From Deltaproteobacteria bacterium (GTDB lineage Bacteria > Myxococcota > Kuafuiibacteriia > Kuafuiibacteriales > Kuafuiibacteriaceae): a stretch of 64,000 nt of DNA. Shown here in pieces: positions 1 through 8,414 of the stretch (position 1 is its first letter; every line of letters begins with the position of its first letter). Both the position numbers and the translations under genes were made by a program. The notes beneath the pieces were generated by a model. The model saw only the letters and a list, made by a program, of their open reading frames with translations, was not told where the DNA came from and searched no databases. The stretch covers positions 1 to 64,000 of the forward strand of contig JACKEN010000012.1 of assembly GCA_020632995.1 (NCBI GenBank), read 5' to 3'.

Positions 1-10
1 TGTCACCACC

Positions 11-613
11 ATGCGCCGAATGAACCGGAAGACCACGCCGCTTGTGAAGGACGGCAAAGTCCATCGCAAGAACCGCACCGATCTTTCACCGCACTATCTC
101 CATGGTACTCCCGGAGACCTCGTGGTGGATAGGCAGCGGCCCGGTCGTGGCTATCGCCACGTCGTGGCTGTCCAGGACGTCACCTGGCTTCTTTCCATCC
201 TGCCAGAATGGGAAACGCTGTCCGATGGCCTTCGGGCCGTCATCCTGGCGCCGGGCGAAGAGAATCTCATGGGGTGGCACGACTATGATGTCGTGGCGAT
301 CTGCGCATGGGAGAGAGAGCTATCCGGTCTTTGGGCCACCAGCTTCGTCGAGGAACACTCCATGATCCTGGGCCGGCTTGATGTCGGGGTCACGCCTCAC
401 GACGAGGATACAACCTTCCTGGACTGGACGAAGTGGCAGGTGCGTGGCTTCCAACTCCTCCATGTCCTGCTCCATGAGCTCGGACACCACCACGATCAGG
501 TGACCACCGCCTTCCAGAACCGTCCGGCGCGGGGCGAGGCCTACGCCGAGGAGTATGCCAACCGTCATCTCGAGGCGCTTTGGGACGCGTACTGTAGGCA
601 CTTCGTGGAGTGA
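11..613 (+). CDS. HExxH-motif putative metallopeptidase-like protein
   Basis: A 200-aa soluble protein with no signal peptide or membrane segment. Residues 155-159 read HELGH, the zincin metallopeptidase signature, followed directly by two more His and an Asp. A Glu-rich stretch 25-30 residues later (GEAYAEEYAN) could supply the third zinc ligand. The N-terminus is basic (RRMNRKTTPLVKDGK). I do not recognise a named family; similar HELGHHxD proteins occur as hypothetical zinc-dependent proteins near mobile DNA. Codons are less GC-rich at third positions than in the genes after 1.8 kb, which suggests acquisition. ATG at 11 is used; a second ATG lies at 20. Proteolytic activity is an inference from the motif alone. 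Confidence 0.7.
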   Translation: MRRMNRKTTPLVKDGKVHRKNRTDLSPHYLHGTPGDLVVDRQRPGRGYRHVVAVQDVTWLLSILPEWETLSDGLRAVILAPGEENLMGWHDYDVVAICAWERELSGLWATSFVEEHSMILGRLDVGVTPHDEDTTFLDWTKWQVRGFQLLHVLLHELGHHHDQVTTAFQNRPARGEAYAEEYANRHLEALWDAYCRHFVE

Positions 614-652
614 GCCGCCGACCATCAGCGTTCAGCGGCGAAGCCCGGAGGG

Positions 653-667
653 CGGGCCGAAGGCCCG
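653..667 (+). terminator. GC-rich hairpin after the first gene
   Basis: A short perfect dyad, CGGGCC-GAA-GGCCCG, lies about 40 bp after the stop codon at 613. There is no T-tract, so it is a weak terminator candidate or an mRNA-end hairpin. Confidence 0.3.
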
Positions 668-720
668 GCCAGAGGGGCTCGTCCGACTTGAACGAAGGGT
701 GCATGGGATCAAACGCGTGC

Positions 721-795
721 ATGGAACGGATCGGCGAGATCGAAAGGCGCTCACTCGACAAGCTTCGAAGGCCGGGGCCATCCAAGAAGCCGTAG
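721..795 (+). pseudogene. 3' fragment related to the small gene at 15512-15790
   Basis: Translated from 721, this segment reads ERIGEIERRSLDKLRRPG and then a short basic end and a stop. The C-terminus of the 92-aa protein at 15512-15790 reads ERIREIEERALEKMRKPG and then a similar end. The two DNA segments align without gaps and share most bases, including the stop codon. Only about 25 codons are left here, and nothing upstream matches the first 65 residues of the intact gene. I read it as a truncated paralogue left by recombination or deletion. Confidence 0.55.
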
Positions 796-922
796 CGCGC
801 TTGCGCCACGTCGAGTGCGCAGTCGCCCACCGTCGCGAGCAAGCGCACAGCGTTCGTTTGCAGTCTCGAGGGGGGGCGGGCCGCTTGCCCGAGTTGGCCT
901 GACGTTTGCTCCCAGGTCGGGC

Positions 923-1837
923 ATGCCCAGACTTGGTTCCCGCTTCACCCCACGCCCCGTCCAGTCCCGCCCGGTGCGGTCTCGTCCCCTTCGGTCCCGC
1001 CCGGCGGCGCAGGGGCGGCCTGGCGCGAGCCCCGCGCGGGCGACCGCCCAGGCCCGGCCCGCGGCGGCGCCTTCCTCCGGGCAGGCGGGCAAGGCCGCAA
1101 GTCCTCCTGCGACTGACGCTCCGACCGCCCAGACTCGCCCTGCTGCGGCCCCGTCTCCCACGCAGGCTGGAAGGGCCGCGAGCCCGGCGGGCCAGCCGGC
1201 CGCCCAGACCGGCTCGTCGTGGGGCGGGTTCCTCCAGGGGCTCAAGGACAAGGCGCAGGGGTTGGCCGAGACCATGCAACCGAAGTTGACGCCGGAGCAG
1301 CGGCAGGCGGCGGAGGCGGTGCGGGACATGCTGGGGCCGGACAAGCTCGGGGGGGCCGACCGGACCTTCAACTACGGTGACGTGAGCGCGGTGACGCAGG
1401 GGCTGTTGCGGGACCGCCAGGGGCTCAGCCAGCAGGTGCGGCAGCAGCTGGAGGCCGAGGGTCGGCCGTTGAAGGCTCGGATCGCGTCGAACTCGCTGAC
1501 GCGGCGGCAGGGGCCGATCCGGCGGCGGGTGGCCCAGGAGGTGTACCAGCAGGCGGCGCCCCAGATCCGTGGGCAGGTCAACCAGGGGCTGGCCGAGGCC
1601 CGGGTGGATCCAGGCACCGCCGCGGCGCCGGATCCGACGCCGCGCAACCTGACCTTCGGCGAGGTGGAGTCGTTCGAGCGGAACGCCCGCGTCTTGCAGC
1701 GGATGCAGGCCGAGACCGAGCAGCGGCTGGGGATCCAGATCGACTTCCCCCAGGGTATGAGCCAGGACGCCATCCAGCACATGTTGGATGGCAAGCTGGG
1801 CTTCCCGCCCGGGGCGGTGGTGAAGCCCAGGAAGTAG
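923..1837 (+). CDS. Hypothetical protein, Pro/Ala/Arg-rich N-terminus
   Basis: About 304 aa from the ATG at 923; an in-frame start at 815 would add 36 residues of low-complexity sequence. The first ~110 residues are a disordered Pro-Ala-Arg-Gln tract with quasi-repeats such as AAPSSGQAGKAAS and AAPSPTQAGRAAS. The rest is a predicted helical domain (LTPEQRQAAEAVRDML, VRQQLEAEGRPLKARI, RRRVAQEVYQQ). There is no signal peptide. Its stop lies 1 nt before the next ATG, so it is probably cotranscribed with the TIGR03790-family gene. I do not recognise the family; a cytoplasmic accessory or scaffold role is only a guess. Confidence 0.65.
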   Translation: MPRLGSRFTPRPVQSRPVRSRPLRSRPAAQGRPGASPARATAQARPAAAPSSGQAGKAASPPATDAPTAQTRPAAAPSPTQAGRAASPAGQPAAQTGSSWGGFLQGLKDKAQGLAETMQPKLTPEQRQAAEAVRDMLGPDKLGGADRTFNYGDVSAVTQGLLRDRQGLSQQVRQQLEAEGRPLKARIASNSLTRRQGPIRRRVAQEVYQQAAPQIRGQVNQGLAEARVDPGTAAAPDPTPRNLTFGEVESFERNARVLQRMQAETEQRLGIQIDFPQGMSQDAIQHMLDGKLGFPPGAVVKPRK

Positions 1838-1838
1838 T

Positions 1839-3524
1839 ATGCTCGTCCCGATGTTGGGGCGGCGCACCGTGTTCATGCTGGGCCTCGGCGCCCTCGCCCC
1901 GGGCGTCGCCCAGGCGGTCCCCGGGCCCGACTCGGTGGCGGTGGTGGCCAACGGGAACGACCTCGAGAGCGTGGCCCTGGCCCGGCTCTACCTGGAGGCC
2001 CGGCAGATCCCCGAGCGCCAGCTCTGCCTGCTCGACCTCCCGTCCGAGCACACCATCGACCTCGCGACCTACGAGGCGCGCTTCGAGGCGCCGCTCTTCG
2101 CGTGCCTCGATGCGGCGGGGGTGAGTGATCGGATCGAGGCGGTGGTGTTGGCGCGGGGCGTGCCCCTCCGGGTCACCGTCCCCACCGCGACGGGAGATCA
2201 GCGCGCCTCGCTCGCCGCCACCCTCGGGGTGGCGAGATCCGTCACCGCGACCGCGGCCGAGCACCGCCTGGTGGGGCGCCCGCCCGGGGCCCGGATCTCG
2301 TGCGGGGGGAGCACCTGCCTGGGCGCCACCTGGCGCAACCCGTACACCGCCGGGCCGTTCTCGGCCGAGTGGAGCGCCGAGGTGCAGGGCATCTTGCATC
2401 GACCGCTCCTCGTGACCATGCTCCACGGGCGGAGCTACCTCGACGCGGCGCAGCTGGTCGCCTCCGCCACCACCGCCGATGCCCTGGGCGGGGCGGCGGG
2501 GCAGTTCCTCTTCATGAACGGCGCCGACGCCGCTCGCGGGGTGCTGGACCTCTACTTCGATCAGATCGTGGCCGGCCTCGTGGACCGCGGCTTCACCGAC
2601 GCGGAGCGGGTGCCGTTCCAGCGCGACCTCACCGGGCGCAGCCTGGCCGCGTTCTTCGTGGGCACCGCGGGGCTCGGCGACACCATCGAGGGGAACGCGT
2701 TCCTCCCTGGCGCGCTGGTCGACAACCTGACGTCCTTTGGCGCGGTGCCGGTGAACTTCGAGCCGAGCGGGGAGTCGCAGGTCTCCATCGCCCGGTGGGT
2801 GAGCAAGGGGGTCGCCGGCGTCCACGGCACCACCGACGAGCCGCTCAACAACTGCTTCCCCAACCGCCGCCTGATCCTGGCCTACGTCGACGGCTACACC
2901 CTGGCCGAGTCCTACTTCCGCTACATGCCCTTCGTGTACTGGCGGAACCTGGTGCTGGGTGACCCGATCACCGCGCCCTACGCCCGCCGACCGCAGGTCG
3001 ACCTGCAGGGGCTCGAAGCGGGGCAGGTGGCGGGCTCCACCGAGGTCACGGTGCGCGCGAGCTCCGAAGGGCAGGTGGCGCGGATCGACCTGTTCGTGGA
3101 TGGGGTCCGGGTGGCGAGCGGGCCCGGGCCCGAGCTGCAGGCCTGCTTGCCGGTGCCGGAGGGTGAGGCGATCCAGGTGCTCGCGGTGGCGCAGCGGGCC
3201 GACGATGGCTCGCCAGGGAGCGCGCCGACCCCCAAGGGCTGGCGCGCGATCACCGTCCGCGGCCTCCCCGGGCCCCCCGACTGCCCGCCCCCCGAGGTCG
3301 ATGCGGGGACCTCGGACGCGGGTGATGACGCCGGCGCCCCGCCCCCCGACGCCGGCGCCCCGACCCCCGACGCCGGCACCTCGGCCCCCGACGCCGGCAC
3401 CCCAGACACCGGCGCCCCGGCCCTGGAAGAGGGCGGCTGCCGCGTGACCTCGGGCCCCGACGCCGCAGCCCTGGGCCTGCTCCTGGCCGGCCTGGCCCTC
3501 CTCGGCCGGCGCCGACGGATGTAA
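1839..3524 (+). CDS. TIGR03790-family secreted protein with MYXO-CTERM anchor
   Basis: 561 aa. A Sec-type signal (LGLGALAPGVAQA) precedes a domain opening with VAVVANGNDLESVALARLYL and RQIPERQLC, the hallmark of the TIGR03790 family, whose function is unknown. It continues to about residue 385. A beta-rich region follows, then a Pro-Asp-Ala-Gly repeat linker (about residues 485-525). The C-terminus has a Cys, a hydrophobic stretch (LGLLLAGLALLG) and RRRRM, which is the MYXO-CTERM sorting layout, so surface anchoring is expected. ATG at 1839 is chosen; 1851 is an alternative. Confidence 0.85.
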   Translation: MLVPMLGRRTVFMLGLGALAPGVAQAVPGPDSVAVVANGNDLESVALARLYLEARQIPERQLCLLDLPSEHTIDLATYEARFEAPLFACLDAAGVSDRIEAVVLARGVPLRVTVPTATGDQRASLAATLGVARSVTATAAEHRLVGRPPGARISCGGSTCLGATWRNPYTAGPFSAEWSAEVQGILHRPLLVTMLHGRSYLDAAQLVASATTADALGGAAGQFLFMNGADAARGVLDLYFDQIVAGLVDRGFTDAERVPFQRDLTGRSLAAFFVGTAGLGDTIEGNAFLPGALVDNLTSFGAVPVNFEPSGESQVSIARWVSKGVAGVHGTTDEPLNNCFPNRRLILAYVDGYTLAESYFRYMPFVYWRNLVLGDPITAPYARRPQVDLQGLEAGQVAGSTEVTVRASSEGQVARIDLFVDGVRVASGPGPELQACLPVPEGEAIQVLAVAQRADDGSPGSAPTPKGWRAITVRGLPGPPDCPPPEVDAGTSDAGDDAGAPPPDAGAPTPDAGTSAPDAGTPDTGAPALEEGGCRVTSGPDAAALGLLLAGLALLGRRRRM

Positions 3525-3562
3525 GACAACTCCGCACCCCAGGCGCCGATAACCCGGAGCGG

Positions 3563-4831
3563 ATGCGCATCGTCTCCGCCGCCCGGCCCCAGGGGGCCAA
3601 GCCGGTCATCGATACGGGGATCCCCGCAAGGGTCCGGCCGGACGCCTTCGAGGGCACGGTCGCCGCGGTCCGGGGCGCCTCCGGCACCTCCGCCACCCCC
3701 GCCTTCGCTCGGCTCCAGGTCCCCGGCGCCCCCGCCGACGTGCTCCTGCCCGCGGTGACCAGCCCCTACGCGACGAGCCCGCTGCAGCTGTACGCGTCGC
3801 GGGTGGAGCGCACCAACGCGTTCCCCGAGCAGCGCGCGGCGCTGAGGGCCCTGGGGCGGGTGCGCACCGAGTGGGCGCCGCTCGAGCCCCCGGGCGAGCG
3901 CCCGCGGGTGGCGATCCTGATCTCCGAACCGCAAGCCCTCCTGCCGGGCGGGTACGAGCCGGTGGCCCGCCTCGCTGACATGCTGCGCGAGCAGGGCTGC
4001 GACCCGGTGCTCATCCCGCCGATGTCCGACGTGCTGATCGGCACCGATCGCGCGCACGTGCAGGCTACCTTGACGAAGCTGGTGGAGGGCCTCGACGGGG
4101 TGGTGGGCCCCGGCGGCGCCGACGTGCACCCGCGCCTGTACGGCGACGCGGTGACCCACGCCATCACCCCCAACTTCCCGCGGGACCGCTTCGAGGCCGA
4201 GCTCGCCACGCTGGCGATGCGGGGCGACCGGTTCCTCCTCGGCATCTGCCGCTCCCACCAGCTGTGGAACGCCGCGCTCGGCGGCAAGCTGGTGCAGGAC
4301 GTGCGGGCCGACGGCCTCTCGGTGATCAGCCAGAACCAGGACGACTACGGCCTCGAGGAGCACGAGCCCTTCGTCGTGCGCGACGCGGCGGGCAAGGTGA
4401 CCTTCGAGAACCGCGTCCACCTGACCCCCGACAGCCAGTTCGCGGCCATCGTGGGCGGGGCCGAGAGCGTGCTCACCAACAGCTACCACCACCAGGCGGT
4501 CGGCCGGCCCGGTCAGGGCCTCACCGTCACCGGCGTGGTCACCGACCCCGAGACCCAGGTGGAGACGGTGGAGTCCACCGAGGCGTGGAACGTCCTCACC
4601 ACCCAGTTCCACCCCGAGCTGATGATGGACGCCGACCCCCGCTTCGCCGCCCTCACCGAGACGGTGGCGCGGCGCGCCCACGTGTTCCGGCTCGAGAAGC
4701 GCCTGGCGGCCGAGGGCAAGTCATCCTGCGCCGACCTCCTGGCCGCGATGCGCGAGGCGCCCGAGGGCCGCTTCCTCCCCACCGACTTCGCGTGGGTCGA
4801 GCAGGCGCTGGCGCCCCGTCAGAACCAGTAG
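3563..4831 (+). CDS. Class I glutamine amidotransferase / peptidase C26-like protein
   Basis: 422 aa. The central domain (about residues 115-385) is a gamma-glutamyl-GABA hydrolase-like amidotransferase. The nucleophile Cys229 sits in GICRSHQLWN, and the catalytic His-Glu pair is FHPE at residues 350-352. The oxyanion-loop-like GPGGADVHP and the SYHHQAV motif are also present. Such enzymes hydrolyse gamma-glutamyl amides, as PuuD does in putrescine breakdown. The N-terminal ~110 residues are extra and unassigned. The gene stands alone and converges on the GFA gene, with their 3' ends overlapping by 13 nt. The substrate is unknown. Confidence 0.85.
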   Translation: MRIVSAARPQGAKPVIDTGIPARVRPDAFEGTVAAVRGASGTSATPAFARLQVPGAPADVLLPAVTSPYATSPLQLYASRVERTNAFPEQRAALRALGRVRTEWAPLEPPGERPRVAILISEPQALLPGGYEPVARLADMLREQGCDPVLIPPMSDVLIGTDRAHVQATLTKLVEGLDGVVGPGGADVHPRLYGDAVTHAITPNFPRDRFEAELATLAMRGDRFLLGICRSHQLWNAALGGKLVQDVRADGLSVISQNQDDYGLEEHEPFVVRDAAGKVTFENRVHLTPDSQFAAIVGGAESVLTNSYHHQAVGRPGQGLTVTGVVTDPETQVETVESTEAWNVLTTQFHPELMMDADPRFAALTETVARRAHVFRLEKRLAAEGKSSCADLLAAMREAPEGRFLPTDFAWVEQALAPRQNQ

Positions 4832-5208
4832 TCGCCGACGCAGCGCCCGTCCTGGCCCAGGTCGTCGAAGGTGTCGAGCCCGTCGAAGTGCTCGATGGGG
4901 ACCTTCGCGATGGGGCCCGGCTCGGTGAGCCGGAGGTTCACCGCGATGCGGGTCCGCCCGTCCTCGTTCGGCTGGTGCCCCCGCCAGTAGGCGACGCAGC
5001 CGCAGGTGGGGCAGAAGTGGAACTCGATCGCCTCGCCGCGCATGTAGCTCGTGGTCGCGCCGGCGGCGGTGATCCCCTCGCCCTCGTAGTCGTAGGCCCA
5101 GAGCACCCCGTACCGGCGACACACCGTGCAGTTGCACGCGGTCGCCGACTCGGGGATCCCGTCGAACGTCCAGGTGACCTGGCCGCAGTGACAGCTGCCT
5201 TGCAACAT
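4819..5208 (-). CDS. GFA (CENP-V/GFA) family zinc protein
   Basis: 129 aa, the full size for the glutathione-dependent formaldehyde-activating (GFA/CENP-V) fold. It starts GSCHCGQV, continues ACNCTVCRRYG and later has FHFCPTCGC, giving the Cys ligand sets for two zinc ions. Family members were named for glutathione-formaldehyde adduct formation, but most have no proven activity. The gene lies 3 nt after the SDR gene on the same strand, so the two are likely cotranscribed. Confidence 0.9.
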   Translation of the reverse strand: MLQGSCHCGQVTWTFDGIPESATACNCTVCRRYGVLWAYDYEGEGITAAGATTSYMRGEAIEFHFCPTCGCVAYWRGHQPNEDGRTRIAVNLRLTEPGPIAKVPIEHFDGLDTFDDLGQDGRCVGDYWF

Positions 5209-5211
5209 GGC

Positions 5212-6033
5212 TCAGTCCAGGAAGAAGTCGGGCATGAGGGGGGTGCCCGGGCTGTAGGCGTACTGGTCGAGGTCGGTGACCCCCGCCTTCGTCATCACCT
5301 CGTCGTCGATGAAGAAGTTGCCGGTGCAGCTCTTGGCGTCCTGGGTCAGGATCCAGTGGGCGGCGTCGGCCATGATCTCGGGCTTGCGGCTGGCCGCCAT
5401 CATCGGGTCACCGCCCAGCATCTTGATGGCCGAGGTGGCGATGCCGGTGCGGGGCCACAGCGCGTTCACCGCCACCCCCTCGTCGCGGAACTCCTCGGCC
5501 ATGCCGAGCACGCACATGCTCATCCCGTACTTCGCCATGGTGTAGGCGACGTGGTTCTTGAACCACCGGGGGTTCATGTTGAGCGGCGGCGAGTTCATCA
5601 GGATGTGCGGGTTGTCGGACTTCAAGAGGTGCGGCAAGCAGACCTGCGACGTCATGTAGGTGGCCCGCACGTTCACCGAGTGCATCAGGTCGTACTTCTT
5701 CATCGGGGTGTGCAGCGTCCCGGTGAGGCTGATCGCGCTCGCGTTGTTGATCAGGATGTCGAGGCCGCCGAAGGCCTCCACCGTCTTGGCGACCGCAGCC
5801 TGCACCTGATCCTCCTCCCGCGCGTCGCAGAGCAGGGGGAGGGCGGTGCCGCCCGCCTCCTCGATCTCCTCCGCCGCGGAGTAGATGGTGCCGGGGAGCT
5901 TGGGGTGGGGCTCCGCCGTCTTCGCCGCGATGGCGATCTTCGCCCCGTCCTTCGCGGCCCTCAGGGCCATGGCGAGGCCGATGCCCCGGCTGGCGCCGGT
6001 GATGAAGATGCGCTTGTCTTTCAGGGTTGCCAC
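5212..6033 (-). CDS. Short-chain dehydrogenase/reductase (HSDL2-like)
   Basis: 273 aa from the GTG at 6033; an ATG at 6069 would add 12 residues lacking SDR character. The Rossmann motif is TGASRGIG near the N-terminus, followed by the NNAS motif and the active-site Tyr and Lys in YTMAKYGMS. The Ser of the triad is probably in ILMNSPPLN. The insert AKTAEPHPKLPGTI after the nucleotide-binding motif is characteristic of hydroxysteroid-dehydrogenase-like-2 proteins. The enzyme uses NAD(P)H; the substrate is unknown but may be an acyl-CoA or lipid intermediate. It is divergent from the thioesterase at 6114, with about 80 bp of shared promoter region. Confidence 0.88.
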   Translation of the reverse strand: MATLKDKRIFITGASRGIGLAMALRAAKDGAKIAIAAKTAEPHPKLPGTIYSAAEEIEEAGGTALPLLCDAREEDQVQAAVAKTVEAFGGLDILINNASAISLTGTLHTPMKKYDLMHSVNVRATYMTSQVCLPHLLKSDNPHILMNSPPLNMNPRWFKNHVAYTMAKYGMSMCVLGMAEEFRDEGVAVNALWPRTGIATSAIKMLGGDPMMAASRKPEIMADAAHWILTQDAKSCTGNFFIDDEVMTKAGVTDLDQYAYSPGTPLMPDFFLD

Positions 6034-6113
6034 GGCGCGAGCTAAGCACGGGCGGCGCCGCCGGGACACCCGTTTCCCTTGGCCCCCTCGCCCGGGTCGG
6101 CTATCCAGGTGGC

Positions 6114-6545
6114 ATGCGGTTCCACGAGGTGATCCACGGCATCTACTTCGACGACCTGGACGCCTTCCAGATCCTCCACAACGCGCGCTACGTGCTCCTC
6201 TTCGAGCGCACCATCGGCTCCTTCTGGGAGCTGCTCGGCACCCGCGGGCCGCTCGGTGCGATGAGCGACCCCGACCAGCACCACCTGGTCCGCGCCAACC
6301 ACATCGACTACCTGCACCCGGTCACCGGCGACATGGGGAAGGTCCGGGTCCGGGTGTGGGTCGAGAAGCTCGGCACCACCAGCCTCACCTTCGGCCTGCG
6401 CTGCCTCCCCATGGACCAGGACATCGACTGCGCGCGGGGCACCCGGGTGGTGGTGAAGGTCGACCCGAAGACCCGCCGGCCGGAGCCGTGGAGCGACGCG
6501 CTCCGCCAGCGCCTCGCCCCCTACGTGGGCGCACCCGACGCCTGA
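6114..6545 (+). CDS. Hotdog-fold acyl-CoA thioesterase (4HBT/YbgC-like)
   Basis: 143 aa. It opens with HGIYFDDLDAFQILHNARYV, which carries the Asp and the hotdog helix of the 4-hydroxybenzoyl-CoA thioesterase family. The expected product is hydrolysis of an acyl-CoA. The start at 6114 is chosen because the family domain begins at once. Divergent from the SDR gene. The acyl substrate cannot be read from the sequence. Confidence 0.85.
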   Translation: MRFHEVIHGIYFDDLDAFQILHNARYVLLFERTIGSFWELLGTRGPLGAMSDPDQHHLVRANHIDYLHPVTGDMGKVRVRVWVEKLGTTSLTFGLRCLPMDQDIDCARGTRVVVKVDPKTRRPEPWSDALRQRLAPYVGAPDA

Positions 6546-6594
6546 GGCTGGCGCGCTCCGTCAGATCGTCCCAGCCTCGCGCGTATACCGAGGC

Positions 6595-8412
6595 ATGCGT
6601 CTCCTCCGTGTGCTCCCGCTCGTCCTCGGATCCCTCGCCGTCGCACCCGAAGCCTCCGCCATCTACATCGAGAACTGCGACACGATGTTCGCGGCGCGGA
6701 TCGTGGAGCTCCAGATCGCGGTGAACGCCGCCTTCCCGGAGGACTGCACCCAGCCGCTCACGAACAACGTCGGCGTGCTCAACGCCGCGGGGGCGCCGAT
6801 GTGCCTGGCGGGTGAGACGGCCAACGCATGTCGCGCTCGCCTCTACGACAACCCGCCGGACCCGCTGGGCGTCCTCGACGGCGCATGTGCGGCGGGCGCG
6901 GCCAACTGCATGATCGGCCGGTGGGCCGCACGCTGCACCGACGGCACCAACAACTGCGCGGTCCCCGAGGCGATCTGCACCGACGGCACCCGCCCGATGT
7001 TCCACATCGAACCCGCCGCGGGCGGCAACTCCACCAAGTGGATCTTCTGGATGGGCGGCGAGGGGGGCCCCTGCGTCGGCGACAAGTGCTGGATCAACTA
7101 CCGCTACATGCCGTCGTTCGGGTCCGTAGCCGCGTCGACCTCGCTGACCACCCTGTCGCCGGATCGCAGGACGGCGGGCACGCGCACCGGCGTCGGCATC
7201 GTGTCCGGGAACCCGGTGGGCGGCGCCAACCCGCTCGCGGGCTACAACCGCGTCCGCTTCGAGCGCTGCGCCGACGTCACCACGGACGGCATCGAGACGG
7301 TCGGCGTGCCGGACGGGGTCCCGCCGCTGATGCTCCCGCTCCTCCCCGGCGGCGGCGCGGGTGCGCCGGTCGAGACCCGCCGCAGCTTCACCACCGCCCA
7401 CCACCGCGGGTTCGCGATCTGGCAGGCGGTCTACAACATGCTCGCGACCAACGCGGGCCGCGACCTGAACCACGACGGCGTGCCGGACGTCCCGTCGCTC
7501 GCGAACGCGACGGTGATCCTCAACGCGTTCTCCTCCGACGCCGCCTACTGGGGGGTGTTCGCGGCCGACCGGCTCGCCGCCGAGGCGCAGTCGATCGCCG
7601 GGCCCGAGGTCGACGTGCGGCTCCTGATCGACGGCTTCTTCCCTGCCGCGCTCGACAACGAGGGCCGCTACAGCGCGGGCGCGCCCAGCCCCTTCAACCT
7701 CCTCGCCGACGGCTACGCCACGACCGGCCTGTGCGGTCCGCTCCCCGACAACCTCGACGGCGTCGCCAACGAGGTCTGCTCCGACGCGCGCTACCTCCCC
7801 GGGCAGCCGCTCCCCGACGTCACCACCTCGATCTTCGCCCGCAGCTACATGGAGGCCCAGAGCACGCTGCTCGACGCGAGCTGCGAGACCCAACACGGGG
7901 CCGGCGCCGCGCAGTGCTACGACCAGATCCACACCCTCCTGCACCACGTGGCCACGCCGTTCGGGGTGATCGGCGACCAGGAGGATCCGCAGGTCTCGGA
8001 GGTGGAGGTCGTGTACTCGGACACCCAGGACTACCAGTGGTTCGACGCGGTCCCGTACCGCGCGCGCGTGCTCGACGCGTATCGCGACGTGCGTGACTAC
8101 TGGAGCACGCCGGATCGCGAGGAGGGGCCCGGGAGCGCGGGCGACGCGTTCATGCTCCTTCGAAAGAACGCACACACCACCGGCGGCAGCCCGATCCACA
8201 CGCACTTCGACGTGCTCAACCGCATGCTCCTCCCGATCGTCCGGTGCGCCAACGTCGGGGCGTTTGTCGGCGGGACCACGATCGCCCGCGGGATCGATCA
8301 GTGGGTGGCAGGCACGCTCGGGAGCACGTTCATGGCGGAGGACGGCCTGACCTGGTCGGCGGGCACCCCGTACTGGTACAGCGGCAACAACTGCGCCAAC
8401 CCTCCGGAATAG
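6595..8412 (+). CDS. Secreted pectinacetylesterase-like protein
   Basis: 605 aa with a clear Sec signal (LPLVLGSLAVAPEASA). The domain resembles the pectinacetylesterase/NOTUM alpha/beta-hydrolase family: KWIFWMGGEGGPC matches the oxyanion-loop segment and YNRVRFERCADV the conserved strand after it. The nucleophile elbow aligns with ILNAFSSDAAYWG, which lacks the usual Gly-x-Ser-Ala-Gly. A late His lies in SPIHTHFDVLN. Many Cys suggest disulphides outside the cytoplasm. It may be a divergent or inactive esterase. It converges on the kinase gene, with 2 nt between the stop codons. Confidence 0.65.
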   Translation: MRLLRVLPLVLGSLAVAPEASAIYIENCDTMFAARIVELQIAVNAAFPEDCTQPLTNNVGVLNAAGAPMCLAGETANACRARLYDNPPDPLGVLDGACAAGAANCMIGRWAARCTDGTNNCAVPEAICTDGTRPMFHIEPAAGGNSTKWIFWMGGEGGPCVGDKCWINYRYMPSFGSVAASTSLTTLSPDRRTAGTRTGVGIVSGNPVGGANPLAGYNRVRFERCADVTTDGIETVGVPDGVPPLMLPLLPGGGAGAPVETRRSFTTAHHRGFAIWQAVYNMLATNAGRDLNHDGVPDVPSLANATVILNAFSSDAAYWGVFAADRLAAEAQSIAGPEVDVRLLIDGFFPAALDNEGRYSAGAPSPFNLLADGYATTGLCGPLPDNLDGVANEVCSDARYLPGQPLPDVTTSIFARSYMEAQSTLLDASCETQHGAGAAQCYDQIHTLLHHVATPFGVIGDQEDPQVSEVEVVYSDTQDYQWFDAVPYRARVLDAYRDVRDYWSTPDREEGPGSAGDAFMLLRKNAHTTGGSPIHTHFDVLNRMLLPIVRCANVGAFVGGTTIARGIDQWVAGTLGSTFMAEDGLTWSAGTPYWYSGNNCANPPE

Positions 8413-8414
8413 CG

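Larger units (their letters stand above)
614..922. other. Intergenic region with decayed small-gene fragment and hairpin
   Basis: This gap of about 310 bases has no convincing intact gene. It contains a GC-rich hairpin just after the first gene and a fragment related to a small gene at 15.5-15.8 kb (both listed separately). The rest (796-922) shows no recognisable feature. Confidence 0.5.
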
